Shown here: in pieces, positions 1-10,351 of the stretch
How positions within the stretch are numbered: position 1 is the first letter of the stretch
Layout: every line of letters begins with the position of its first letter
Assembly (NCBI RefSeq): GCF_026410085.1
Contig: NZ_CP112866.1
Span: 2,604,001 to 2,668,000, forward strand
Length of the DNA: 64,000 bases
Direction: 5' to 3'
Origin: Pseudomonas quebecensis
GTDB lineage: Bacteria; Pseudomonadota; Gammaproteobacteria; Pseudomonadales; Pseudomonadaceae
The notes under the pieces: model-generated
Told to the model about the DNA's origin: nothing
The model's database searches: none
Seen by the model: the letters and a program-made list of their open reading frames with translations, nothing else
Position numbers and translations under genes: made by a program

Positions 1-108
1 TTGCGTCGCAGCAGTTCAATCGACTAAACCGATAGGAATAAGGCACTTTTTACGCTTTTTATCGATCATCCATATTGGGATCATGGGCCGCATCCACAGG
101 AGACGATC

Positions 109-804
109 ATGCTTGAACTCAGACCTTTCAATGCCCTGGGTGGCGCCCACCACGGCTGGCTCGACGCTCATCACCATTTCTCATTTGCCGAATACCACGA
201 CCCCAAGCGCATGCATTGGGGCAACCTGCGGGTGTGGAACGACGACATCATCGCGCCCGGTACCGGATTCCCGCAGCACGCGCACCGCGACATGGAAATC
301 ATCACCTACGTGCGCGAGGGTGCCATCAGCCATGCCGACAACCTGGGCAATAAAGGCCGCACCGAGGCCGGCGATGTGCAGGTAATGAGCGCGGGCACCG
401 GGATCGCCCACAGCGAATACAACCTGGAAGCTACCCCGACCAAGATTTTCCAGATCTGGATCATCCCGAATGAAGCCGGGCTGCCGCCTTCCTGGGGCGC
501 CAAGCCGTTTCCCAAAGGGGAGCGTGAGGGTTTCGTGACCTTGGCCAGCGGTAAGGCTGGCGATAACCAAAGCCTGCGCATTCGTGCCGACGCCCGCCTG
601 GTAGCGGCGAACCTGAAAGCCGGAGAAACCGCCGAGTACCGCCTGGAGCACGGGCGCCGTGCCTACCTGGTGCCGGCCACCGGGGTGATTGAGGTCAATG
701 GTGTGCGTGCACACGCCCGTGACGGGGTGGCGATCGAGGATGAACAGGTGCTGCGGGTTACGGCGGTCGAGGACAGCGAAATCGTACTGGTCGATCTGGC
801 TTGA
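109..804 (+). CDS. pirin family protein (YhhW/quercetinase-like bicupin)
   Basis: A 231-residue two-cupin protein of the pirin/YhhW type, a cytosolic metal protein. Some members open the ring of quercetin and others act as redox-linked regulators. The N-terminal cupin shows the full metal set: His57 and His59 in PQHAHRD, His101 and Glu103 in GIAHSEYN. The C-terminal cupin has no obvious metal ligands, as is usual. An AGGAGA ribosome site lies just before the ATG. The gene is monocistronic and converges on pgm across a hairpin at 828-849. The family call is firm; the physiological substrate is unknown. Confidence 0.92.
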   Translation: MLELRPFNALGGAHHGWLDAHHHFSFAEYHDPKRMHWGNLRVWNDDIIAPGTGFPQHAHRDMEIITYVREGAISHADNLGNKGRTEAGDVQVMSAGTGIAHSEYNLEATPTKIFQIWIIPNEAGLPPSWGAKPFPKGEREGFVTLASGKAGDNQSLRIRADARLVAANLKAGETAEYRLEHGRRAYLVPATGVIEVNGVRAHARDGVAIEDEQVLRVTAVEDSEIVLVDLA

Positions 805-827
805 GAACCGAGCCTCCGGTAACCATA

Positions 828-849
828 GGGGCTTGCCACAGCAAGCCCC
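828..849. terminator. hairpin between convergent pirin and pgm genes (REP-like)
   Basis: A perfect 9-bp stem (GGGGCTTGC / GCAAGCCCC) with a CACA loop lies midway between two convergent stop codons. The GGGGCTTGC core with flanking TGTGGAGG resembles the intergenic repeat hairpins of P. fluorescens genomes. There is no long T-run on either strand, so it may be a REP element that also slows transcription rather than a textbook terminator. Confidence 0.6.
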
Positions 850-870
850 CTCCACAAGGGACGCGCACTG

Positions 871-2514
871 TTATTCGGCGATGGCGCCGTCTACCAGCAC
901 CTGGGCTTCTTCGACCAGTTGCTTGAGATGGTCTTCACCCACAAAGCTTTCGGCGTAGATCTTGTAGATATCCTCCGTGCCCGATGGCCGTGCGGCAAAC
1001 CAGCCGTTTTCGGTCATCACCTTCAAACCGCCGATCGCCTGGTTGTTGCCCGGCGCGTGGCTGAGGATTTGCTGGATGCGCTCCCCGGCCAGTTCGGTGG
1101 AGGTCACCTGTTCCGGCGACAGCTTACCCAGCAGCGCTTTCTGCGCTGGAGTGGCCCTGGCATCGACACGAATCGCGAACGGTTCGCCCAAGGCGTCGGT
1201 CAGGCCACGGTAGATCTGGCTCGGGTCCTGGCCTTTGCGCGAGGTCATTTCCGCCGCGAGCAATGCCGGGATCAAGCCGTCTTTGTCGGTGCTCCAGACC
1301 GTGCCGTCCTTGCGCAGGAACGACGCCCCGGCGCTTTCTTCCCCGCCAAAGCCCAGGGAGCCTTCGAACAGGCCGTCGGCAAACCATTTGAAGCCCACCG
1401 GCACTTCGTACAGGCGGCGACCGATACGCGCGGCCACGCGGTCGATCAGGCCACTGCTGACCACGGTCTTGCCTACGGCCGCATCGGCGCGCCAGCCGGG
1501 TCGGTTCTGGAACAGATAATCGATGGACACGGCCAGGTAGTTATTCGGCGCCAACAGGCCGCCGGACGGGGTGACGATGCCGTGGCGATCGTGGTCCGGG
1601 TCGCAGGCGAAGGCCACGTCGAAGCGTTCCTTGAGGCCGATCAAGCCTTGCATGGCGTAGCTGGAGGACGGGTCCATGCGAATCTGGCCGTCCCAGTCGA
1701 CGCTCATGAAACGGAAGGTGGCGTCGACTTCGGTGTTCACCACCTCCAGATTCAAGCGGTAATGCTCGGCGATCGCCGACCAATAGCGCACCCCTGCTCC
1801 GCCCAGCGGATCGACGCCCAGACGCAGATCGGCGCTGCGAATGGCATCCATATCGATCACATTGACCAGGTCGGCCACGTAGCTGTTGAGGTAGTCATGG
1901 CGATGGGTGGTGTCAGCCTTGAGCGCCTGGGCGTGGCTGATGCGCTTGACGCCGGCGAGCCCGTTGGCCAACAGCTCGTTGGCCTTGGCCTCGATCCACT
2001 TGGTGACGTGGGTGTCCGCCGGGCCACCGTTGGGCGGGTTGTATTTGTAGCCGCCACTCTGCGGCGGGTTGTGGGACGGCGTGATCACGATGCCGTCAGC
2101 CAGGCCGCTGGTGCGACCGCGGTTGTAGCAGATGATGGCGTGGGAAATCGCCGGGGTCGGCGTGTATTCATCGCCTTCGGCCAGCATGACGTGCACGCCG
2201 TTGGCGGCCAGGACTTCCAGGGCACTCGCGCCGGCGGGAGTGGACAGCGCGTGGGTATCCAGGCCGACGAACAGCGGGCCATTGATACCCTGGGCTTCGC
2301 GGTACAGGCAGATGGCCTGGCTGATCGCAAGCACGTGCCACTCGTTGAAGCTCAGTTCAAACGAGTTACCACGGTGCCCGGAGGTGCCGAACGCGACGCG
2401 CTGGGTGGAGATTGCTGCATCAGGCTGGCCGGTGTAATAGGCCGTGACCAGTCGCGGGATATCCACCAGCAACTGCGCCGGCGCCGGTTTGCCCGCAAAA
2501 GGACTGATTGTCAT
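871..2514 (-). CDS. pgm: alpha-D-glucose phosphate-specific phosphoglucomutase
   Basis: Interconverts glucose-1-phosphate and glucose-6-phosphate, feeding glycogen/trehalose and envelope sugar pathways. The 547 residues match the bacterial Pgm family. The phosphoserine loop is TPSHNPP (Ser147), the Mg-binding motif is DPDHDRHG (Asp305, 307, 309), the sugar-binding loop is GGEESAG (390-396), and the C-terminal phosphate loop is [10 protein letters not shown]. All key residues are intact and the length is normal. The ATG at 2514 gives the usual [11 protein letters not shown] start. Confidence 0.97.
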   Translation of the reverse strand: MTISPFAGKPAPAQLLVDIPRLVTAYYTGQPDAAISTQRVAFGTSGHRGNSFELSFNEWHVLAISQAICLYREAQGINGPLFVGLDTHALSTPAGASALEVLAANGVHVMLAEGDEYTPTPAISHAIICYNRGRTSGLADGIVITPSHNPPQSGGYKYNPPNGGPADTHVTKWIEAKANELLANGLAGVKRISHAQALKADTTHRHDYLNSYVADLVNVIDMDAIRSADLRLGVDPLGGAGVRYWSAIAEHYRLNLEVVNTEVDATFRFMSVDWDGQIRMDPSSSYAMQGLIGLKERFDVAFACDPDHDRHGIVTPSGGLLAPNNYLAVSIDYLFQNRPGWRADAAVGKTVVSSGLIDRVAARIGRRLYEVPVGFKWFADGLFEGSLGFGGEESAGASFLRKDGTVWSTDKDGLIPALLAAEMTSRKGQDPSQIYRGLTDALGEPFAIRVDARATPAQKALLGKLSPEQVTSTELAGERIQQILSHAPGNNQAIGGLKVMTENGWFAARPSGTEDIYKIYAESFVGEDHLKQLVEEAQVLVDGAIAE

Positions 2515-2611
2515 GCATAAACCTCGGATAGAAGAATTCGGAAAAAATGCCAGTTTACTGAGAGTTGGACTACTGCGCGACGGGATCGATCCTACAGCAG
2601 CAATAGAAATT

Positions 2612-4018
2612 TCAACCAGTCTTCGCTTGGCGCAGGGCTTCGCTCAGCGCTATCAACGCGATGTCCAGGTTGGGCTGACCGGGGAAGGTATGGCTTAAGC
2701 GCAGATGCTGGTGATGCAACCCGCTGACGCTGAACAGTTCGCCGGGGGCAATGACGACCTGTCGCACCAGCATTTGCTGGAATACTTTGCGCATGTCCAC
2801 CGCTCGCGTGGACGCCAGCCAGAACGTGGCGCCGGCCCTGGGCATTTGATATGTCACCTGCCCGCCCAAGTGCTGCGTCAGGCGTTGGCTCATCTGCAGG
2901 GCTTGTGCGCGCAGGTGTTCGCGCAGGGCCACCAGGTGCTGGTCGATACGGCCGCTGTGGTACAGCCGCGCAATGGCGCGCTGGCGGATCGACGATAAGC
3001 GGAACGAACGCAGCAGGAACTGGCGCTGCAATTCGCGACCCATGCGCCGGCTCAACAGATAGCCATAGGGGGCTTCCGAGCCGAGGGTTTTCTCGAACGA
3101 GGAAAATACGATCAGCCGCTCCGGGTTGACCAGATCGCGCAACGGAGCAGGCGCTGCATCGAGACTTAGCTCGCCCAGGCTGTCGTTCTCCAGCAGCCAG
3201 CAGCCGTATTGGTTCAGTCGCTGCGCAACATCCAGGCGATCTTCCACCTGCATCGCCACGCCCGAAGGCAGGCTGACCGTGGACGACAGCATTACCAGGT
3301 GCACCGGCTCTTCGCGCAACAGTCGCTCAAGCGCCGCGCTGTCAAGGCGCCCTTGCGCGGTCCAGGGCAGCTCGATGACACGCACCCCCGCGCCTTGCAG
3401 CAGGCGCAGGATCAGCCAATCACACGGCGATTCGACCACCACGGCGGTGCCTCTGAGGCCCAGCACTTCGATCAGGATATCCAGCACCCCGCGCACATCG
3501 GCGCCGATATAGACATCATCGGCGTGCCAGCAATGGGTGGGCGATGAGGTGTAGCGTGCCGCCAGCGCCGCGCGCAGTTCCCAGACACCGCAAGGCTGCG
3601 ACCAGGGCTGCAGATGACCAGGGTACTGGCGCACCAGTTCGCGCTCCAGACGCAGCAAGGTGGCATCCAGAGCACCCAGCAAAGCCGGCTCATCGCCGCT
3701 CAGCACCAGCATGTCCGGACGCCGGGCGGCGGCGTACAGCCGGTCGAGCAGGTCGCCACCCATCCAGGCCATGGGATTGGCCGACATCGGCCAGGCGTAA
3801 TAGCCGGATTTGGCTACGGAGTAGACGCGTCCTTCCTTCTCCAGCAACGAGTAGGCGTACTGGATGGTCGAGATCGATACGTTCAGGCGCGCCGCCAGCT
3901 GCCGCAGCGACGGCAGTTTGACCCGCGTGTCGGTGCTGACTTCGTTAATCAGGTTGATCATGTAGCGATAGACCGCCTGGTACGCGAAGTCGGCCTGGCG
4001 CTCGCTGCGCAGGGTCAT
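2612..4018 (-). CDS. MocR-type GntR/aminotransferase transcriptional regulator
   Basis: A 468-residue fusion of a GntR winged helix (about 12-80; [14 protein letters not shown] recognition region) with a fold-type-I aminotransferase domain (about 110-460). Such regulators usually bind PLP through a Schiff base and sense an amino compound. Candidate PLP residues are visible: Lys310 in [10 protein letters not shown] and Asp279 in ENDSLGEL. The motifs diverge from classical GabR/PdxR, so another effector is possible. Its start codon overlaps the stop of the upstream unknown gene (ATGA at 4015-4018), so the two are translationally coupled and probably share a function. Confidence 0.85.
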   Translation of the reverse strand: MTLRSERQADFAYQAVYRYMINLINEVSTDTRVKLPSLRQLAARLNVSISTIQYAYSLLEKEGRVYSVAKSGYYAWPMSANPMAWMGGDLLDRLYAAARRPDMLVLSGDEPALLGALDATLLRLERELVRQYPGHLQPWSQPCGVWELRAALAARYTSSPTHCWHADDVYIGADVRGVLDILIEVLGLRGTAVVVESPCDWLILRLLQGAGVRVIELPWTAQGRLDSAALERLLREEPVHLVMLSSTVSLPSGVAMQVEDRLDVAQRLNQYGCWLLENDSLGELSLDAAPAPLRDLVNPERLIVFSSFEKTLGSEAPYGYLLSRRMGRELQRQFLLRSFRLSSIRQRAIARLYHSGRIDQHLVALREHLRAQALQMSQRLTQHLGGQVTYQMPRAGATFWLASTRAVDMRKVFQQMLVRQVVIAPGELFSVSGLHHQHLRLSHTFPGQPNLDIALIALSEALRQAKTG

Positions 4019-5439
4019 CGCCCGGACAGTTGAAAGGCCGGTATCGCGCCTTGCGCCATGGCTCGCGCGTTGCGCTGTCGGCCGTGGGCGTCGGTCAACG
4101 GCCGCTTACGGTACAGGTGCTGCAGCAAGGGCAGCGGTAAACCACTGGTGTCGCTGACCCATTGTTGCAGCATCTCGGCGCAGGGCTTGCCCTGCAGCGC
4201 CTTGTGCAGCTCGGGCAGTGCGACCAGCATGCCTGGATGGCATTGGCGCAGATACCCTTCCAACCGTTGTCCGTGATGGATAAACGGCGAAAATAACAGG
4301 CAGATCAGCTGGGTTTCATCCAGCCCGAAGAATTGCTGGGCAAAGGTGCTCGACAGCACGCGCCCTTCGCTGGAGCCGGCCTCGGCGAGCAATTGCTCGG
4401 GCATGTGCAGACGCTGCATGTACTGTGTGGCCTGCTGGATAAACCCGTCGACGCCGTCTTCATAACGCAGGTCGCGCAGGCACTCGGCCTGCAGGCCGCG
4501 CAAATGTGCCATCAGCAGCGGGTTGGAATAGCTGGGATGACTGAAATGAAAACCCAGCGGATCGGGGGTGTAGGCCATGAATTCAGTCAGCAGCGTGGTC
4601 GACTCCAGGTCGACATCCTTGAGCAGGTCGGCGATACCGATATAGGCCAGGTGCCTGTGCCCCGGCGGGTTGGGGTTCTCGTGCGCCACATAGTGATCGC
4701 CGTACACGTCGCGATAATAGCCGGCGCTCCACTCGTCCATGCGCGCGAACAACTCGTTGAGCGAGCGCGCGCGGGCTTTGGGCATGGCCACCCCTGCCCC
4801 TTCTGCGGTTTTTTTCAGCCAGGCGAGAAACTGGCTTTGCTTGCGCGGAGAGTCGCCGCTGACCACCGCGTGCACGCCGCCGCCCCACGTGGTAGCGCGC
4901 AGGTAAAAATCACCCAGGGCCAGATAGGTGTCATTGCACAAGGTTGCGCGGCAATCGCCGGAGCTCAAGTGCCCCACCATCAACATGTTGCGCTGGCTGA
5001 CCGCACGGCCCAGGGCTGACGCCGGGCGCAGGTGATTAAAGGGCTGGACTTCCTGGCTTTCCACCATCAGCAATTCGACACGCGGGTCGTCGTGGAGAAA
5101 CAGACGGCTGTAGCCCTGATTGAGGGTTTCCAGCTGGCCCTCGGTCATTCCAGCATGGCGCAACGTCGCGACCCGCAACTGAAAGGTGCGCGGCGCGCGG
5201 CCGGCAATGGTCAGCTGGGCGGCACGTAACAGTGCCAGGGTGTAACTGCTGACTTCACCCCCTCCATGGGCCACCAGCACTTTGTAGTCACCGACCTGCT
5301 CCATGCCTCCGGCGGCCACGACAATGCGCTGGACCAATAACTGAAGTGCCGTCCTGCCCGAGCGCGTAAAGTGCCCGATCAATCGTTGCAGAACTTGCTG
5401 ATAAACATGATTCATAGCCTGTTCGTGAATAGTGCTCAT
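4015..5439 (-). CDS. conserved protein of unknown function, coupled to MocR regulator
   Basis: A 474-residue soluble protein with no signal peptide or membrane segment; I do not recognise a family. Visible features are a glycine-rich VLVAHGGGEVSSY (about 55-67), a segment with Asp/His residues (YGDHYVAHENPNPPGHRHLAY), and a basic C-terminus. It is the first gene of a two-gene leftward operon and overlaps the MocR gene by four bases. It is therefore likely either the effector-producing or target function of that regulator. A downstream in-frame ATG at 5418 is an alternative start; neither start has a strong ribosome site. Confidence 0.75.
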   Translation of the reverse strand: MSTIHEQAMNHVYQQVLQRLIGHFTRSGRTALQLLVQRIVVAAGGMEQVGDYKVLVAHGGGEVSSYTLALLRAAQLTIAGRAPRTFQLRVATLRHAGMTEGQLETLNQGYSRLFLHDDPRVELLMVESQEVQPFNHLRPASALGRAVSQRNMLMVGHLSSGDCRATLCNDTYLALGDFYLRATTWGGGVHAVVSGDSPRKQSQFLAWLKKTAEGAGVAMPKARARSLNELFARMDEWSAGYYRDVYGDHYVAHENPNPPGHRHLAYIGIADLLKDVDLESTTLLTEFMAYTPDPLGFHFSHPSYSNPLLMAHLRGLQAECLRDLRYEDGVDGFIQQATQYMQRLHMPEQLLAEAGSSEGRVLSSTFAQQFFGLDETQLICLLFSPFIHHGQRLEGYLRQCHPGMLVALPELHKALQGKPCAEMLQQWVSDTSGLPLPLLQHLYRKRPLTDAHGRQRNARAMAQGAIPAFQLSGR

Positions 5440-6147
5440 AGTTCTACTACCTGAGTTGAAATATCAGTTTCAAGCAACTGCCGACAGTGTGTGCTTGACC
5501 CTCTGCGCGTGTAGGAAATTCGCACTTCGCGCCGTACGCCGATGAATAGACACTAGCACCGCGCGACAAAATGACAGGACTCACCCAGCGCAATTAACGC
5601 TGTTCCACACGCTTGCAAGCTTATGAAATCAGTGGAAAAACCACCTGGCCGCGCTCGTCTTAGGAAGACTCTGACAATGTCCTACGCATGTTTAACCGAA
5701 CATTTAAAGAAGCGTCCGACAAACAAGTCAAAGCAACTTGATCCCGCAGCGGCCTGAGACTTTTGATCAAAACTCGCGTATGCAAAAGTCACGTCCAATA
5801 ACACGCACCTAGTTTCTGCCACCCTCGTTTGTCGCTTCATGAATTCAATCATTGCTCAATCCTTGAGATGCATTTGAAGTCGCAATTATCAGTGCTTGAA
5901 CAATGATTAATAGATACAGAAGCTGGGCGAAAACCAGTGCAGATAGCCTACAAACAGCGAGTCGACCGCGCAGATACGACAACGCCGCGCTGGAAATCAG
6001 CGCGGCGTCGGGGGGCAAGGGCAGGAATCAGGGGCTGAAGCGCTATTGCGGTCACTTCAGGAGAGGCACGGGTTAAGCCCTCACAAATGGCACATTTGCC
6101 CCATGCGCCGTTGGCCAGTGCCAGCCGTTTACGAATCTTCCTACGCG
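5440..6147. other. 700-bp intergenic region with one hairpin
   Basis: An AT-richer stretch between the unknown/MocR operon and the quinone oxidoreductase. It must carry the promoter and probably the MocR operator for the leftward operon, but I could not assign direct repeats with confidence. At 5983-6007 there is a perfect 10-bp stem (CGCCGCGCTG / CAGCGCGGCG, loop GAAAT) about 140 bp beyond the stop of the oxidoreductase. It lacks a T-tract and could end that transcript. I see no coding signal. Confidence 0.5.
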
Positions 6148-7170
6148 CTAAACAGCTTCAACCTGCAGCGCCACACGTTCACGGCACGGGCATTCGTCCA
6201 TATAGCGGTGCGCTTCCACAAATTGATCGAACGCGAACACCGTGGTTTTCAGCGGTACCAGCACGCGGTCGGCGGTCAACTGATTGATATCACGCAGGGC
6301 ACGCTGCAGGGCAATGTGGTCCTGGGTAATCCCGAGTTCCGGCTTACCGGTGAAATTACCGATGCAGTGCACAAAGAACTGAATGTTCTTCTGAAACGCC
6401 GCACAGGCCGGGAACGGCGTCTGATTGCCGCCCTGCAGGCCATACAGAACCAGGCTGCCGCGCGGTGCCAGCACATCGCCGAGCAACGACATCTGCGGAC
6501 CACCCAGGCCATCGAACACTACGTCTACGCCGCGATTGTCGGTGAACTTGTTGATCTGCATGAGCAAATCCTGCTCTTCGGTGACGATCACCTTCTCCGC
6601 GCCAAGGGACAGCAGGTACTCGCGTTCCGCGCTGTCCTTGGTCGCGGCGATTACCCGCACACCCAGCGCCTTGCCCAGTTGTACGAAGGACGGTCCGGCA
6701 CAGTGGCTGGCATCGGTCACCAAGGCGAATTGGCCAGGCTTGACCCGTGCCAGATCCACGTAGGCAAAGTAGGCAATCAACAGCGGCGTGTAGTGCACGC
6801 TGGCCTGGACCGGGTTCAAGACGTCCGGATAGCGGGTCAAGGCCGAACGGGGCAGGACGATCATTTCGCCATACACCGGATAATCGTTGGGGCTCTCGGC
6901 CGGAAAACTGGCAACCTTGTCGCCCACCGCCAAGTCATCCACGCCTTCGCCGACGGCGACAACCACCCCCGCCATCTCGTGACCAAGGCCGGAGGGCAAG
7001 CGTGCGTGGGAAGACGCCAGGTTCTGGCGCCACAAAATGTCATACCAACTGATCCCGATCGCTTCGACACGCACCTGCACTTCGCCCGGTGCGGGCAGCG
7101 CGGCCGCATGCTCTTCGCATTTGAGCACCTCGGCCGGACCAAACTTGTGAAAACGAATCGTGCGGGACAT
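6148..7170 (-). CDS. zinc-independent quinone oxidoreductase-type MDR dehydrogenase
   Basis: A 340-residue medium-chain dehydrogenase/reductase. It has an N-terminal GroES-like domain with GLGHEMAG and a central Rossmann domain, and uses NAD(P)H to reduce quinones or enals. The catalytic-zinc cysteine is absent (ISWYDILWRQ at that place) and the four structural-zinc cysteines are missing, so it belongs to the zinc-less QOR branch. The ATG at 7170 is chosen over a longer frame because GAGG stands 7-8 bases before it and the protein then begins MSRTIRFHKFG. It is divergent from a LysR gene, its likely regulator. Confidence 0.88.
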   Translation of the reverse strand: MSRTIRFHKFGPAEVLKCEEHAAALPAPGEVQVRVEAIGISWYDILWRQNLASSHARLPSGLGHEMAGVVVAVGEGVDDLAVGDKVASFPAESPNDYPVYGEMIVLPRSALTRYPDVLNPVQASVHYTPLLIAYFAYVDLARVKPGQFALVTDASHCAGPSFVQLGKALGVRVIAATKDSAEREYLLSLGAEKVIVTEEQDLLMQINKFTDNRGVDVVFDGLGGPQMSLLGDVLAPRGSLVLYGLQGGNQTPFPACAAFQKNIQFFVHCIGNFTGKPELGITQDHIALQRALRDINQLTADRVLVPLKTTVFAFDQFVEAHRYMDECPCRERVALQVEAV

Positions 7171-7437
7171 CGCAAACCTCGCCAAATTAACCTCTAATGC
7201 CATGAACTCTATCTGGGCTTTCCAGGCAAGGCCATTGGTCACCATTAATAGTCGACATGCCTGTCATTGATTCCGCGTCTGATGAATAGACCTTAAGTAT
7301 CGTAGGAAAACTCAATTAGCCGGTGCAGAGTACCAGCCTTTCCCCGTAAGATTCATGCCGGTCATGCTTCCAGACGCAACCCAAGGGCTTGCCTATGACT
7401 GATCTCGTCAAGTTTGCTGACTCTGCCAGGACACAAG

Positions 7438-8352
7438 ATGAACCGTAACGACCTGCGTCGTGTCGACCTGAACCTCTTGATCGTATTCGAAACCTTGATG
7501 CATGAGCGCAGTGTGACCCGCGCCGCCGAGAAATTGTTCCTCGGCCAGCCGGCCATCAGCGCGGCATTGTCGCGCCTGCGCAGTTTGTTCGACGACCCGC
7601 TGTTCGTGCGCACCGGGCGCAGCATGGAACCGTCCGCCCGCGCGGTGGAAATCTTCGCCCTGCTTTCCCCGGCCCTGGACTCTATTTCCACCGCGGTCAG
7701 CCGCGCCGCCGAGTTCGACCCGGCCACCAGCACTGCGGTGTTCCGTATCGGCCTGTCCGACGACGTCGAATTCGCCCTGCTGCCGCAACTGCTCAAACGC
7801 CTGCGCGCCGAAGCTCCCGGGATCGTACTGGTGGTGCGCCGCGTCAACTACATCCTGATGCCCGGCCTGCTGGCCTCCGGCGAAATCTCCATCGGCGTGA
7901 GCTACACCGCTGACCTGCCGGCCAACGCCAAGCGCAAAGTGCTGCGCCGCAGCCTGCCCAAACTGTTGCGCGCCGACAGTGTGCCCGGCTCCCTGAGCCT
8001 CGACGACTTCTGCGCCCGCCCCCACGCGCTAGTATCCTTCGCCGGCGACCTGAGCGGCTTTATCGATGAAGAGCTGGAAAAACTCGGTCGCAAGCGTCAC
8101 GTCGTACTCGCCGTGCCGCAATTCAACGGCCTGGGCACCTTGCTCGCCGGCACCGACATCCTCGCCACCGTGCCGGACTACGCGGCCGAGGCGCTGACCT
8201 CTGCCGGTGGGCTGCGCGCGGAAGACCCGCCGTTGCCGGTGCGCAGTTTTGAACTGCACATGGCGTGGCGCGGTTCGCAGGATAACGATCCGGGTGAACG
8301 GTGGTTGCGGTCGCGGATACAGATGTTTTTCGGGGACCCCGATAGCTTGTAA
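7438..8352 (+). CDS. LysR-type transcriptional regulator
   Basis: 304 residues with an N-terminal winged HTH (about 5-65: DLNLLIVFETLMHERSV followed by AAEKLFLGQPAISAALSRLR) and a periplasmic-binding-like effector domain. An AGGA element lies eight bases before the ATG at 7438. The gene diverges from the quinone oxidoreductase at 7170 with a 267-bp shared region. This is the normal LysR arrangement and suggests control of that enzyme; the effector cannot be inferred. Confidence 0.9.
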   Translation: MNRNDLRRVDLNLLIVFETLMHERSVTRAAEKLFLGQPAISAALSRLRSLFDDPLFVRTGRSMEPSARAVEIFALLSPALDSISTAVSRAAEFDPATSTAVFRIGLSDDVEFALLPQLLKRLRAEAPGIVLVVRRVNYILMPGLLASGEISIGVSYTADLPANAKRKVLRRSLPKLLRADSVPGSLSLDDFCARPHALVSFAGDLSGFIDEELEKLGRKRHVVLAVPQFNGLGTLLAGTDILATVPDYAAEALTSAGGLRAEDPPLPVRSFELHMAWRGSQDNDPGERWLRSRIQMFFGDPDSL

Positions 8353-8462
8353 TAGAGCTCCTCGTAAATTCCGTAACCTGTTTTATAACAAGAATTTATG
8401 GTTAATTTCGGCCCACTGCAGCTGTTTAGATCCAGTGGATTCCACGACCCATGGCGGCATGA

Positions 8463-9017
8463 TTACTTACCCAGAATGTTCTTCAACGCAGCGGCATGGC
8501 CAGCCGGGTCGTTTACGCTGGACATCACTTCGATGACGGTGATCTTTTGATCGTTTATTGTCATCAACGAGGCCATCAGTAATTTCAGGCCGTTGAAATC
8601 GTCGGTGCCGTCCAGGCGGTACATCTTCAAGGCGTTCACCTGAATGGTCTCCTCGCTGGTCATGCGAAAGTTGGGTGACGCGGCCTGCTGCTTTTCTTTC
8701 AGGGTATCCACGGCGAGGCGAAACGCAGTGTCCGAAGTGGTGCCCGCAATCGGCACCGGGCCTTCGGTAACGATGATGGCCCGCTCGCTTTTCGGTTCGA
8801 AGTACATCGTGCCGCCGTTCTCGCTGTTCAAGGAACGGGCCTCGACGCCTTCCAGCACGAACTTCAGCTTGCCGCCTGCCAGGGATACCGATTGCGTGTC
8901 CGGTGCCGCCGTAGCGGTTTTTTCAGGCGGGGCAGCCACTGCCATGGTGGCCGCGCAGCTCAAGGCAGCAAGCATGCACAAGGAACGGGTCCAGCCCAAC
9001 AGCAAATGCTTCGACAT
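8463..9017 (-). CDS. exported protein of unknown function
   Basis: 184 residues with a clear Sec signal: a basic start, then WTRSLCMLAALSCAATMAVA with likely cleavage after AVA. The mature part is a compact alpha/beta-looking domain without cysteines or known motifs. Probably periplasmic. An AAGGCG element lies upstream of the ATG. I do not recognise a family; similar unannotated exported proteins are common in pseudomonads. Confidence 0.7.
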   Translation of the reverse strand: MSKHLLLGWTRSLCMLAALSCAATMAVAAPPEKTATAAPDTQSVSLAGGKLKFVLEGVEARSLNSENGGTMYFEPKSERAIIVTEGPVPIAGTTSDTAFRLAVDTLKEKQQAASPNFRMTSEETIQVNALKMYRLDGTDDFNGLKLLMASLMTINDQKITVIEVMSSVNDPAGHAAALKNILGK

Positions 9018-9103
9018 TGATAACGCCTTTGTTTTCAGGCCATCGAATACCGACGGCTTGTCGTGCGAACAGCGTATCTTACTTGCCTGCTCACCTGCCC
9101 AGG

Positions 9104-9439
9104 ATGTTGTTCACGCGCCGCGACGTGTCGCTCGTATTGGATAACTACCACATCACCCCAACAGACAGCGGTTGGGCCTTAAAGAAGGAAGGTGCAGAAC
9201 GAGCGACGAAAACGGCAACCACGAAGGCCGAAATCATAAAGCTAGCCGGTGAGTTTCTCGAAGGAAAAACAGCATCGCTGAAAATCCATAAGGAAGACGG
9301 CTCGATACAGGAGGACCGCACTTATCCTCGAAGTGCCGACCCCAAAAAACAAAAGGTTAAACGCAGAGTATGTTCGCCCCTCGCGCTACGATATCAACAG
9401 TGCCGAAGTACAGCGCCGGCCCCGCAAAATCACGAATGA
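9104..9439 (+). CDS. DUF2188-like small protein with aberrant C-terminus
   Basis: The segment from YHITPTDSGWALKKEG to TYPRSADPKK matches the short (about 70-residue) DUF2188 family, soluble proteins of unknown role. The true start is uncertain: ATG at 9104, GTG at 9125, or TTG at 9137, which gives the typical N-terminus. After PKK the frame runs on for about 30 unconvincing residues. One extra A in the A-run at about 9349-9354 would yield PKKTKG and stop, the usual family ending. The extension is therefore probably due to a one-base deletion (or a sequencing error). A downstream frame (9333-9620) has no recognisable homology. Confidence 0.6.
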   Translation: MLFTRRDVSLVLDNYHITPTDSGWALKKEGAERATKTATTKAEIIKLAGEFLEGKTASLKIHKEDGSIQEDRTYPRSADPKKQKVKRRVCSPLALRYQQCRSTAPAPQNHE

Positions 9440-9721
9440 AAACGACCATGGATCAGCTTATGTCACTTTTAAAACAAGCGAATTCAATGCCAGCTCGAAA
9501 GGGGGCATCAACTTAGGTTCTTTACTTGTTGAAGGCCAAAGATTGGAAATCCCGCAACTCAAACTATGCTATCACCCTGTCAGGAAATGGATCGGTATTG
9601 AGCCGCTGATGCGCCCATGAAACCATAGGCCTCTACCGGTTAGATTTGTCTCGATAGCCATAGATCATCAGCAGAAGGAACTGAATGCAATCTAGACTCA
9701 GCTGATGGCGTAGGAGGTAAC

Positions 9722-10351
9722 ATGACGGATAAAAACCTCATAGCTGAGGTCGGTCAGGACTTTGAAGCATCGATTTGGCGAACTGCTGAATGGTTGAATA
9801 AGCCAGGTAATTGCCAAACATTTACTGACGGTTCCTTGGACGTGATTACCGACTTAAAAACTGATTTTTGGCGTGAAACCCATTACGGATTCATACGCGA
9901 TAGCGGACACTTCTTGGGGTTCGCAGCCTCAGGAGACTTTACTGCTCAGATCAGAATCAAAGCCGACTTCCGCGACTTGTACGATCAGGCAGGAATCATG
10001 CTCAGGCTTGATCAGGAGACTTGGCTAAAGGCAGGCATAGAAATTAATGACGGCAGGCCAATGATCAGTAGCGTGTTAACCCTAGGCCTTTCGGACTGGG
10101 CGCCTAGCTGCTTCCTCGGCAACCCGAACGATTTTTGGCTTCGTCTAACCGTTTCCAAGGGGTCGCTGCGTTTACAGTATTCAACGGATGGCGCGATTTG
10201 GCCATTGCTCAGGCTTGCACCATTTCCTACGGCGGAACGTTATAGAGTTGGCCCTATGTGCTGCACACCGCAGCGACAGGGGTTGAAGGTGAATTTCTCC
10301 GGATGGTCTTTGAGCGAGCCCCTCGGGCGAGGCCTGCACGATTTGAGCTAG
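9722..10351 (+). CDS. DUF1349 concanavalin-like beta-sandwich protein
   Basis: 209 residues resembling the DUF1349/YesU-type domain (concanavalin A-like lectin/glucanase fold). Signs are an aromatic-rich FWRETHYGFIRDSGHF, QAGIMLRLDQETWLKAGIE in the middle, and LRLQYSTDGAIWPLLR near the end. These cytosolic single-domain proteins are annotated as 'regulation of enolase 1'-like, without solid function. There is no signal peptide. An AGGAGGT element lies just before the ATG. It stands alone between a small protein and a chemoreceptor. Confidence 0.8.
   Translation: MTDKNLIAEVGQDFEASIWRTAEWLNKPGNCQTFTDGSLDVITDLKTDFWRETHYGFIRDSGHFLGFAASGDFTAQIRIKADFRDLYDQAGIMLRLDQETWLKAGIEINDGRPMISSVLTLGLSDWAPSCFLGNPNDFWLRLTVSKGSLRLQYSTDGAIWPLLRLAPFPTAERYRVGPMCCTPQRQGLKVNFSGWSLSEPLGRGLHDLS

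Noticed and set aside
919..2520. Open 533-codon frame opposite pgm
   Set aside because: Mirror of the pgm codon pattern; composition not protein-like and no ribosome site.
5983..6007. Strong intrinsic terminator
   Set aside because: The stem is perfect but neither strand has a T-tract; kept only as a hairpin inside the intergenic entry.
6046..7197. Open 383-codon frame opposite the quinone oxidoreductase
   Set aside because: Shadow of a well-supported gene on the minus strand.
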